Source: an uncultured Oscillibacter sp. (GTDB lineage Bacteria; Bacillota; Clostridia; Oscillospirales; Oscillospiraceae). From it: 5,095 nucleotides of DNA. How positions within the stretch are numbered: position 1 is the stretch's first letter; every line of letters starts with the position of its first letter. The position numbers were made by a program, and so were the translations under genes. Below are positions 1-4,593 of the stretch, piece by piece. Below the pieces are notes generated by a model. That model had not been told where the DNA came from and did no database searches. It was given only the letters and a program-made list of their open reading frames with translations. The DNA lies in the NCBI GenBank assembly GCA_948435975.1, contig CAOJHG010000196.1:1-5095 (forward strand), in the 5' to 3' direction.

Positions 1-76
1 CCCGGGCGCCGGTAGCGGGGTCCGGCTGTTCCTGGCCCACGTGGAGCTGTAAGGTTTCAAATTTGTAGCTGTTCAT
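1..76 (-). CDS. metY: O-acetylhomoserine sulfhydrylase (O-acetylhomoserine aminocarboxypropyltransferase), N-terminal fragment
   Basis: Only the first 25 codons are in the window; the gene runs off the left edge. The peptide begins MNSYKFETLQLHVGQEQPDP and continues ATGAR. This is the characteristic N-terminus of the Cys/Met-metabolism PLP enzymes that make homocysteine from O-acetyl-L-homoserine and sulfide (family knowledge); the full enzyme is usually about 425 residues and cytosolic. The catalytic lysine and PLP site lie outside the window, so activity cannot be checked. The ATG at 76-74 is set by TGAGGT at 89-84, 7 nt upstream. The gene has its own promoter and a structured leader with an intrinsic terminator, suggesting control by sulfur amino acid supply. 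A related cystathionine-type enzyme is the main alternative, but the ETLQLHVGQEQPDPAT run fits the sulfhydrylase best. Confidence 0.85.
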   Translation of the reverse strand, partial: MNSYKFETLQLHVGQEQPDPATGAR

Positions 77-114
77 AATCAGTACCTCATTTCAAAATCG
101 CAGTATTTTAACAG

Positions 115-147
115 AAAAAAATCCGGAGAGCGCAGATTGCTCCCGGA
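115..147 (-). terminator. Intrinsic terminator in metY leader
   Basis: Read on the minus strand, TCCGGGAGC (147-139) pairs with GCTCTCCGGA (131-122), giving 9 bp with one bulged T, around a 7-nt loop AATCTGC, followed directly by seven T (121-115). It lies upstream of the metY start, so it acts as a conditional terminator rather than a gene end. Confidence 0.85.
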
Positions 148-172
148 CAGTTCCATGACGCTTCTTCCCCTG

Positions 173-292
173 TCAAAAGAGAAGGCAGACCGCAGGCGCA
201 CAGACACGCCCAGCCATAGACACTGCCCGGGAGTGCAGCATTCGCCCGCAGCGGAAATTGCTCCGAAGAAGCTCCTGAAAACGCACGCTCAT
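173..292 (-). CDS. Candidate leader peptide (39 aa) with Cys codons, upstream of metY
   Basis: An ATG at 292-290 opens 39 codons ending in TGA at 175-173, 25 nt before the terminator stem. AGAGAGGG (309-302) sits 9 nt upstream of the ATG as a possible ribosome binding site. The peptide has Cys at 15, 31 and 36, and its C-terminus reads VSMAGRVCAPAVCLLF. It is basic in the first half (several Arg). By analogy with leader peptides whose translation senses an amino acid, the Cys codons near the stop, placed just before an attenuator of a sulfur assimilation gene, suggest a cysteine sensor. I do not recognise a named family. An overlapping GTG ORF (302-108), in another frame, has a poorly placed ribosome site and reads through the terminator; it also contains several Cys. 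Whether either is translated is unknown. Confidence 0.45.
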   Translation of the reverse strand: MSVRFQELLRSNFRCGRMLHSRAVSMAGRVCAPAVCLLF

Positions 293-317
293 CCTGGCTC
301 ACCCTCTCTCACGATTA

Positions 318-336
318 ACATATCAACTCAATAGGT
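318..336. promoter_or_regulatory. Imperfect inverted repeat at metY start site, candidate operator
   Basis: On the minus strand the sequence is ACCTAT-TGAGTTG-ATATGT; the 6-nt arms match at 5 of 6 positions. It begins 8 nt after the -10 box, covering the expected transcription start, a classical position for a repressor. Its AT-rich CCTAT...ATA(G)G style is reminiscent of sites for Rrf2-type regulators such as CymR, which control sulfur genes in Firmicutes, but that link is inference. Confidence 0.3.
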
Positions 337-344
337 TTAATAGG

Positions 345-373
345 ACTATAGCATAGGATTTTCCTTCTGTCAA
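345..373 (-). promoter_or_regulatory. Sigma-A promoter of metY
   Basis: Minus-strand TTGACA (373-368, perfect -35) is 17 nt from TATAGT (350-345, 5 of 6 to TATAAT). This predicts a start near 338. It is one of the strongest promoter matches in the window and lies only 45 nt beyond the stop codon of the radical SAM gene. Confidence 0.85.
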
Positions 374-383
374 CTGTTTTTTC

Positions 384-413
384 AAAAATTCCCTGATTTG
401 CTGATATAAGGGA
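384..413 (-). terminator. Weak possible terminator after the radical SAM gene
   Basis: Just past the stop codon on the minus strand, TCCCT (413-409) can pair with AGGGA (394-390), followed by A and five T (388-384). The stem is only 5 bp with a 14-nt loop, so it would be inefficient alone. The position between the operon end and the metY promoter is right for a terminator. Confidence 0.35.
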
Positions 414-418
414 GAACA

Positions 419-1306
419 TCAAAATAGGCTGAGCTGGTCTGTTTCGTGTCCCCGGCGTGAGGCGGCGGTGATGCGGCTCATGGAGTACAGCAGGCCCCGG
501 TATGCACAGTAATCCTGAAAGACGTTCCACAGCGTCCGCACCTTGGGGCTGGCACAGAAATATCGGGTCCCATACCGCTGCTGGTAGCGTTCCGCCAGAG
601 CCTGACCGGGAAAACGGGACTCCAATTGCTGATAAAAATATTCCCGCTGGCCCGTCCGGCAGGTCATGCCGATAGCGGGATAGACGAAGCGTGCCCCGGC
701 ATCCGCTGCCCGGTCCAGGATTGTGCGGATATTCTCCCGGCTGTCCTCCAGAAAGGGCAAAATAGGCATCATCAGAACGCCGGTGAACAGCCCCGCCTGA
801 CTGAGCTGCTCTACTGCCGCCAGCCGCCGGGAAGGGGAGGGCGCGTATGGCTCGATCTTAGCGGCAAGGGCGTCGTCACAAGTGGTAATGGTCAGCATAC
901 AAATGGCGGGCATAGTCCGGTTGATGGAAGTGAGGATGTCAATGTCCCGAACAATCAGGTCGCTTTTTGTAGCAATGGCGGTACCAAAGTCATACGCCTC
1001 CAGGAGCGTCAAGGAATGGCGGGTGAGCAGCAGCTCCTTCTCAAAAGGATTATAGGGATCGCTCATGGAGCCGGTATTCACCACACCGGGTTTTGCCTTG
1101 CGTTCCAGGTCGTCTCGGACAATGCGCAGAGCGTCCTTCTTGGCCTTCACCTGGTCGAACTGGCTGTTGTGATAGCAGTCGCTGCGGCTGTCGCAGTAGA
1201 TGCAGCCGTGAGAGCAGCCCCGGTAGAGATTCATAACGTAATCTGTGCCGAACCATCTCGGGTCCTTGGTGCGGTTTACTATGGTTTTGGCAGGGATATA
1301 TTCCAT
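419..1306 (-). CDS. SPL-family radical SAM protein
   Basis: This 295-residue protein is related to the spore photoproduct lyase-like radical SAM proteins. The [4Fe-4S]/SAM motif CxxxCxxC is at C31, C35 and C38 (RGCSHGCIYC). GSMSDPYNPFEKE (79-91), ATKSDLIVRDIDIL (112-125) and GVLMMPILPFLED (176-188) fit successive strands of the partial TIM barrel. About 290 residues is normal for these standalone homologues. They are shorter than true spore photoproduct lyase, and their substrate is not established, so DNA repair should not be assumed. No signal peptide or membrane segment is seen; it is probably cytosolic and oxygen-sensitive. The start MEYIPAKTIV is chosen because AGGAGG (1318-1313) lies 6 nt upstream. 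An in-frame extension to 1396 is low-complexity (Ser/Thr/Gly/Ala) and overlaps the preceding gene. It follows the acyltransferase stop by 25 nt, so the two are probably co-transcribed. Confidence 0.88.
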   Translation of the reverse strand: MEYIPAKTIVNRTKDPRWFGTDYVMNLYRGCSHGCIYCDSRSDCYHNSQFDQVKAKKDALRIVRDDLERKAKPGVVNTGSMSDPYNPFEKELLLTRHSLTLLEAYDFGTAIATKSDLIVRDIDILTSINRTMPAICMLTITTCDDALAAKIEPYAPSPSRRLAAVEQLSQAGLFTGVLMMPILPFLEDSRENIRTILDRAADAGARFVYPAIGMTCRTGQREYFYQQLESRFPGQALAERYQQRYGTRYFCASPKVRTLWNVFQDYCAYRGLLYSMSRITAASRRGHETDQLSLF

Positions 1307-1312
1307 AGATGT

Positions 1313-1318
1313 CCTCCT
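1313..1318 (-). promoter_or_regulatory. Ribosome binding site deciding the radical SAM start
   Basis: A perfect AGGAGG on the minus strand, 6 nt before the ATG at 1306-1304, lies in the 25-nt gap after the acyltransferase stop. It favours this ATG over the upstream in-frame start at 1396. Confidence 0.85.
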
Positions 1319-1331
1319 GTCTGCGCCGGTA

Positions 1332-2456
1332 TCAGACCCGCTGCTGGAGCCAGTTTCGGACGTTGCGGAAGGTGTAGGCCCAGTTGCAGCTTTCACAGGC
1401 GTCCTGGTACGTCATGCCAGTGAGGGGGTAGCAGAGTGGTTTTATAGATGCCGCTGTCTTGGCGGTAAAATAGCTGATGATGAGGTTTGAGACGGTCATG
1501 GACAGAATTCCCCGGAGTCCTATCGGGAAATAGCCCGCGTGGTGGAAGGCAGCCAAAAGGATGTTGTGCATCAGGTAGATTGGAAGACAGAGGGGAACGA
1601 TGGGAACGATGCGGAAGAGGCAGGCAGGCGGCTTGGCGTTCTGCTTGAAAATAAGGAACAGGCAGGCCGCCAGCAGGACCATGAACCCGGCGCTTTGGCT
1701 TTGGAAGGTGGAGGTATATTCGCCGTTCTGCATTGTCAGGACATGGGTGCCCGCAGTAATGACGGCCCACAGCGCGGCGGCGGATGGAATCAGCACACGG
1801 TTGGGGATGGTGCGCTTCAAATTGCCGAGATAGTAGCCAAGAAGGAAGGTGCAGAGATGGCCGCTGTAGATTTTCAGCTTGCTTATAAGGTCGAAGGCAA
1901 CCAGCTTGTCGAACCGGTCAGGCAGCAGGGCGGTGAGCATAGTTTGGACTGTCACAAGGCCAATCAAAGCGAGAAGGTAGCGGTGTCCATCCCGGTCCAG
2001 GGAGTGCAGTGCGCCGTAAAGGAACGGGGACAGGACATACAGCGCAATTATTAAATACATGTACCAGAGGTGGACGGCGATGGGGTCATGAAAGGACTTT
2101 ACCATCAAAGAAAGGAAAGCACGGGGCGTTAGGTTCTCCTGAGCCAGCAGGGTCCGAATTGCGGCAATGGCAGTCCAGCAGACCAGAGGAACGGCCATAC
2201 GGGGCAGGCGCTTCCGCAGCAGAAAAGAGACGTCCGCCGTTTTTCCGCTGGAGAGAAGGAGATAGCCGGACATCATCAGGAACAGCGGTACGGCGGTAAA
2301 GGCGAAGCTGATGCAGACGTTAAGCAAGTCCCAGCGGAAGTCGAGGGTGTCTCGCAGGCGTTCTGCGGAGGTGTGCATGAAAATGACGCAGAAGGTGGCA
2401 ATCACCCGCAGATAGTCAAAATAGTCCACATGGGCTTTGGGGGAAAAGTTCGGCAT
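1332..2456 (-). CDS. Membrane acyltransferase, acyltransferase-3 family (OafA/WecH-like)
   Basis: This 374-residue integral membrane protein has about ten hydrophobic segments spread over residues 15-335. It starts with YFDYLRVIATFCVIFMH, the typical first helix of the family, with R17 and the probable catalytic H28. Other family marks are PLFLMMSGYLL (57-67), the basic RKRLPRMAVP loop (81-90), HLWYMYLIIALY (129-140) and CLPIYLMHNIL (290-300). Such enzymes move acyl groups, usually acetyl, from the cytoplasm to cell-surface sugars or other envelope molecules; the acceptor here is unknown. Length is normal for WecH-like members (family knowledge). The tail after the last helix (about 340-374) is hydrophilic, with C354 and C357. 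The ATG at 2456 has GAGG 9 nt upstream, overlapping the end of a 34-codon small ORF, suggesting translational coupling. The radical SAM gene follows in the same direction. Confidence 0.88.
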   Translation of the reverse strand: MPNFSPKAHVDYFDYLRVIATFCVIFMHTSAERLRDTLDFRWDLLNVCISFAFTAVPLFLMMSGYLLLSSGKTADVSFLLRKRLPRMAVPLVCWTAIAAIRTLLAQENLTPRAFLSLMVKSFHDPIAVHLWYMYLIIALYVLSPFLYGALHSLDRDGHRYLLALIGLVTVQTMLTALLPDRFDKLVAFDLISKLKIYSGHLCTFLLGYYLGNLKRTIPNRVLIPSAAALWAVITAGTHVLTMQNGEYTSTFQSQSAGFMVLLAACLFLIFKQNAKPPACLFRIVPIVPLCLPIYLMHNILLAAFHHAGYFPIGLRGILSMTVSNLIISYFTAKTAASIKPLCYPLTGMTYQDACESCNWAYTFRNVRNWLQQRV

Positions 2457-2462
2457 GGCAGA

Positions 2463-2567
2463 TTACCTCAAACGCTGAAAGTTTTCAGAAAATTCTGGCT
2501 GTTTATTAGAATTGTCTAACAATAAAAGGAAGATGAAGGCGGCGGTTTTGAACCATGCAACGTTCAT
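2463..2567 (-). CDS. Candidate 34-aa small protein or leader peptide upstream of the acyltransferase
   Basis: The ORF starts with ATG at 2567-2565, preceded at 7 nt by AAGAGG (2580-2575), and ends with TAA at 2465-2463, 6 nt before the acyltransferase ATG. The peptide begins MNVAWFKTAAFIFLLLLDNS, hydrophobic up to about residue 17, and then turns polar and charged (a run of N, Q, E, R). It could be a single short membrane-inserting peptide or a coupling leader. The predicted promoter start is only about 15 nt upstream of its ATG, so it would be the first ORF on the transcript. The acyltransferase ribosome site (GAGG) lies inside its last codons. I recognise no family; conservation in relatives is needed to call it a gene. 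Confidence 0.45.
   Translation of the reverse strand: MNVAWFKTAAFIFLLLLDNSNKQPEFSENFQRLR
2506..2523. promoter_or_regulatory. Overlapping inverted repeats, candidate regulator site
   Basis: Two perfect AT-rich inverted repeats overlap here: TTAGA-ATTG-TCTAA (2506-2519) and ATTGT-CTA-ACAAT (2511-2523). The second has the look of MarR-type operators. It lies 60-75 nt downstream of the predicted minus-strand start site, inside the small ORF, so any effect would be a roadblock or chance. No regulator gene is in the window. Confidence 0.2.
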
Positions 2568-2588
2568 GCGCACGCCTCTTCCAAGCTC

Positions 2589-2597
2589 AGTATACCA
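2589..2597 (-). promoter_or_regulatory. Extended -10 promoter of the acyltransferase/radical SAM operon
   Basis: On the minus strand TGGTATACT combines a TG extension with TATACT (2594-2589). The -35 region 16-18 nt upstream (around 2618-2611, TGTTCT at 17 nt) is poor, as is common for extended -10 promoters. The predicted start is near 2582, just before the AAGAGG of the small ORF. Confidence 0.5.
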
Positions 2598-2645
2598 TAG
2601 ATTTCCCAGACAGAACAGGAAAATTTTATCGCCCCTTTGAATAGT

Positions 2646-2689
2646 GCGCTCCAGGGCAGGACCAGGCGGCATAGGGAGCGCTGATTTTT
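2646..2689 (+). terminator. Orphan intrinsic terminator-like hairpin upstream of the pan promoter
   Basis: GCGCTCC (2646-2652) and GGAGCGC (2675-2681) form a perfect 7-bp stem around a 22-nt loop, followed after TGA by five T (2685-2689). It points along the plus strand, but no plus-strand gene precedes it here. It ends 3 nt before the -35 box of the pan promoter, so it could block antisense read-through into the pan operon, or be a relic. The T tract is offset by 3 nt and the loop is large, so efficiency is uncertain. Confidence 0.45.
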
Positions 2690-2692
2690 CTC

Positions 2693-2721
2693 TTTACAAA
2701 TGTCCATTCCTGTGCTATATT
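2693..2721 (+). promoter_or_regulatory. Sigma-A promoter of the pantothenate operon
   Basis: TTTACA (2693-2698, 5 of 6) and TATATT (2716-2721, 5 of 6) are separated by 17 nt, the optimal spacing. The predicted start is near 2728, directly before the first leader hairpin. It is divergent from the acyltransferase promoter, with about 145 nt between the two predicted start sites. Confidence 0.8.
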
Positions 2722-2727
2722 TTAGGC

Positions 2728-2875
2728 GCGGTCCCGCAAGACGGTGTCCGGGACCCAAGCGGACGGTATTCCATGTGATTGGAAACTGTACCGGCATAGA
2801 AGGTTTCCTGAATTTCTCACAGCTCCCACGGAAGCGAAGCGTGCGTCACCTGACCAGGAAAGGCAGGGAGATAGC
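2728..2875 (+). promoter_or_regulatory. Structured leader of the pantothenate operon, pan RNA motif-like
   Basis: Hairpin 1 at the 5' end is GGTCCCG (2730-2736)/CGGGACC (2749-2755), with a CAA bulge on the 5' side and an inner GAC/GTC with a GGT loop. Hairpin 2 is CGGTA (2764-2768)/TACCG (2789-2793), stacked on TTCCA (2769-2773)/TGGAA (2780-2784), with ACTG unpaired on the 3' side. The pan motif is a conserved hairpin, often in tandem and with bulged adenosines, found in leaders of Firmicutes panB/panC operons (established knowledge). Position, bulged A residues and tandem layout fit, but I cannot align to the consensus here. There is no U-tract terminator in the leader, so control, if any, may be at translation or RNA stability. 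Confidence 0.5.
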
Positions 2876-3736
2876 ATGAAAATCGGATTTGTTGGAGCAG
2901 GAAAGGCTGGCTTTTCCCTCGGAAGATTTTTTGCTGAGGGAGGCGTCCCGGTGACCGGATATTACAGCCGGCATCCAGGCTCCGCCAAAGAAGCGGCTCA
3001 GTTTACACATTCCCGTTTTTACGACGCGCTGGACGAGTTGGCAAGAGACAGTGACGCGCTGCTGCTGACGGTTCCGGACGGAGCAATCACGCCGGTTTAT
3101 CAAGAGCTGGCGCGGTATGAGATATCAGGAAAGCAAATATGCCATTGCAGCGGCGCAATGACGGCCGGAGAGGCGTTCCCAGAGATTGACCAGACCGGCG
3201 CACATGGATATTCGATTCATCCGCTTTTCCCCTTCAGTGACAAACTGGAGTGCTACAGGGAATTGCCGGGTGCTTTTTTTTGCATTGAGGGCGGCGGACC
3301 CCATTTGGCGGACTGGCAGACAATGCTCCAGGCTTTGGGGACGGAGGTCCGGATACTGCCGCCGGGAACCAAGGCCCGCTACCACGCCGCATGTGCCATA
3401 GCCAGCAATCTGGTCTGTGCGCTGGTGCAGGAGAGTTTGGATTTGCTGGAGACCTGCGGCTTTTCCACGGATGCGGCTCTGCGGGCGTTGACCCCGCTTA
3501 TCCGAAGCAACACAGCCCACATTCTGGAGCAGGGCCCCGCCCAGGCGCTTACGGGTCCGGCGGAACGGGGAGACGCGGTTACGATCGCAAAGCACCTGGC
3601 CAGCCTGCCCAGCGGGGAGGAACGGACGATGTACCGGGCCGTTTCCCGGAAGCTGGCGGGCATGGCGGCACGGAAGCATCCAGATAGGGACTGCGCAGCT
3701 TTGGACACACTTTTGAAGGAAGGTAAAGAAGCATGA
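2876..3736 (+). CDS. panG: Rossmann/DUF2520 reductase, PanG-type ketopantoate reductase candidate
   Basis: This 286-residue cytosolic protein has an N-terminal NAD(P)-binding Rossmann fold: MKIGFVGAGKAG with GxGxxG at G7, G9 and G12, then LLLTVPDGAI (62-71) and HCSGA (90-94). A helical DUF2520-type C-terminal half follows, with HPLFPF (115-120), KARYHAACAIASN (166-178) and ALTGPAERGD (224-233). K166, H170 and N178 are plausible catalytic or binding residues. Proteins of this build include PanG, an alternative ketopantoate reductase described in Francisella and unrelated in close sequence to PanE. Its place directly before panB and panC, whose pathway needs exactly this NADPH step, supports the role; the name is inferred from context. 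The ATG at 2876 has GGGAG 5 nt upstream. The in-frame codons back to 2744 lack a ribosome site and lie in the leader. Its TGA overlaps the panB ATG (ATGA). Confidence 0.75.
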   Translation: MKIGFVGAGKAGFSLGRFFAEGGVPVTGYYSRHPGSAKEAAQFTHSRFYDALDELARDSDALLLTVPDGAITPVYQELARYEISGKQICHCSGAMTAGEAFPEIDQTGAHGYSIHPLFPFSDKLECYRELPGAFFCIEGGGPHLADWQTMLQALGTEVRILPPGTKARYHAACAIASNLVCALVQESLDLLETCGFSTDAALRALTPLIRSNTAHILEQGPAQALTGPAERGDAVTIAKHLASLPSGEERTMYRAVSRKLAGMAARKHPDRDCAALDTLLKEGKEA

Positions 3737-4581
3737 AAAAGAATACCATCTCGACTCTGACGGCGATGAAGGCCAACGGAGAGAAGATATCCCAGCTCAC
3801 CGCCTATGATTACTCCACCGCCCGCCTGGTAGACACTGCGGGAATCAACACGGTCCTGGTAGGGGACAGCCTGGGCATGACCATGCAGGGATATGAGGAC
3901 ACCCTGCCCGTCACTATGGAGGAAATGATCGTCTATGGACGCAGTGTGGGCCGGGCCTGCAAGGACGCTTTCGTTATTCTTGACATGCCCTTTATGAGCT
4001 ACCAGGCTTCCGCAGAGCAGGCTGTGGAGAACGCGGGACGGCTGATGAAGGAATGCCGGGCTAACGCGGTGAAGCTGGAAGGAGGAAAGGCGGTCTGCCC
4101 CCAGATTGCGGCGGTCACGGCCTGCGGCATCCCCGTCTGTGCCCACATCGGCATGACGCCCCAATCCGTAAACAGCTTTGGCGGCTTCAAGGTTCAGGGC
4201 CGGGGAGAGGCGCAGGCCCGCCGGGTGCTGGAGGACGCGCTTGCCGTGGAGGCCGCCGGGGCATTCATGGTGGTTCTGGAGTGTGTGCCCCCGAAGCTGG
4301 CGGCGCTGATTACGAAGAAAACGGGCATGATTACCATTGGTATTGGCGCAGGCGCGGGCTGTGATGGTCAGGTGTTGGTCTATCAGGACTTACTGGGCAT
4401 GTCCGGAGAGTTCGTGCCCAAATTCGTGAAGCGCTTTGCGGAAATCGGCGAGGCTATGGAGACGGCGTTCCGTACATATGACAGTGAGGTCAAGAGCGGG
4501 GCTTTCCCAGCGGCGGCGCAGACCTATGCGAAGAGCGACTGTACAGACGAATTTCTTGCCCATTTGGATGAGGAGTATTAA
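3733..4581 (+). CDS. panB: 3-methyl-2-oxobutanoate hydroxymethyltransferase (ketopantoate hydroxymethyltransferase)
   Basis: PanB transfers a hydroxymethyl group from 5,10-methylene-tetrahydrofolate to 2-oxoisovalerate, giving ketopantoate, the first committed step to pantothenate and CoA. The 282 residues cover the complete TIM barrel. Expected active-site residues are present at near-canonical positions: VGDSLGM with D45, LDMPF with D84 (metal and substrate), VKLEGG with K114 and E116, HIGMTPQS with H138, and LECVP with E183, matching the catalytic glutamate of the family. GIGAGAGCDGQVLVYQDLLG is the conserved late barrel segment. It overlaps the preceding gene by 4 nt, so translation is probably coupled; AAGGAAGG lies about 8 nt before the ATG. 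A short acidic tail (ending HLDEEY) extends slightly beyond the common E. coli-type end. Nothing appears broken. Confidence 0.97.
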   Translation: MKKNTISTLTAMKANGEKISQLTAYDYSTARLVDTAGINTVLVGDSLGMTMQGYEDTLPVTMEEMIVYGRSVGRACKDAFVILDMPFMSYQASAEQAVENAGRLMKECRANAVKLEGGKAVCPQIAAVTACGIPVCAHIGMTPQSVNSFGGFKVQGRGEAQARRVLEDALAVEAAGAFMVVLECVPPKLAALITKKTGMITIGIGAGAGCDGQVLVYQDLLGMSGEFVPKFVKRFAEIGEAMETAFRTYDSEVKSGAFPAAAQTYAKSDCTDEFLAHLDEEY

Positions 4582-4593
4582 GGAGGCAGAACG

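Larger units (their letters stand above)
77..338 (-). promoter_or_regulatory. Long 5' leader of metY, probable transcription attenuator
   Basis: From the predicted start site near 338 to the metY ATG is about 260 nt. In order it holds an inverted repeat at the start site, a Shine-Dalgarno-like GAGAGGG, a 39-codon ORF, and an intrinsic terminator 38 nt before the gene. A CTCCCGG segment at 233-227 (minus-strand reading) is complementary to CCGGGAG at 146-140, the 5' arm of the terminator stem. Pairing them would prevent the terminator, so the leader has two mutually exclusive folds. The S-box core (GATGAAACC-like) and the T-box sequence (GGTGGTACCGCG-like) are not present. Leader-peptide attenuation by cysteine supply is my best reading, as inference; an undescribed riboswitch is the alternative. 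Confidence 0.6.

Noticed and set aside
108..302. 64-codon GTG ORF on the minus strand in the metY leader
   Set aside because: The GAGAGG lies directly against the GTG, leaving no spacing, and the ORF runs through the terminator stem. The ATG ORF at 292 is a better candidate, although the Cys-rich translation is notable.
77..338. S-box (SAM-I) riboswitch or T-box in the metY leader
   Set aside because: Expected because of the gene, but the conserved cores (GATGAAACC-type for the S-box, GGTGGTACCGCG-type for the T-box) are not found on the minus strand.
1307..1396. 30-residue N-terminal extension of the radical SAM protein
   Set aside because: The residues are low-complexity Ser/Thr/Gly/Ala, overlap the acyltransferase 3' end and have no strong ribosome site, while the ATG at 1306 has a perfect AGGAGG.
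626..1423. 265-codon plus-strand ORF
   Set aside because: It is opposite the radical SAM gene, and its translation lacks any recognisable domain; it is an antisense shadow of a GC-rich coding region.
2568..2672. Upstream in-frame extension of the 34-codon small ORF
   Set aside because: It would start upstream of the predicted promoter and cross it; the ATG at 2567 has the clear AAGAGG site.
2744..2875. 44-residue N-terminal extension of the PanG-like protein from a GTG
   Set aside because: No ribosome site precedes the GTG, the region is a structured leader, and the Rossmann fold begins exactly at the ATG at 2876 (MKIGFVGAGKAG).
3379..4164. 261-codon minus-strand ORF
   Set aside because: It lies antisense to panG and panB, both certain from motifs; its composition (Ser/Arg/His-rich) is typical of a shadow frame.
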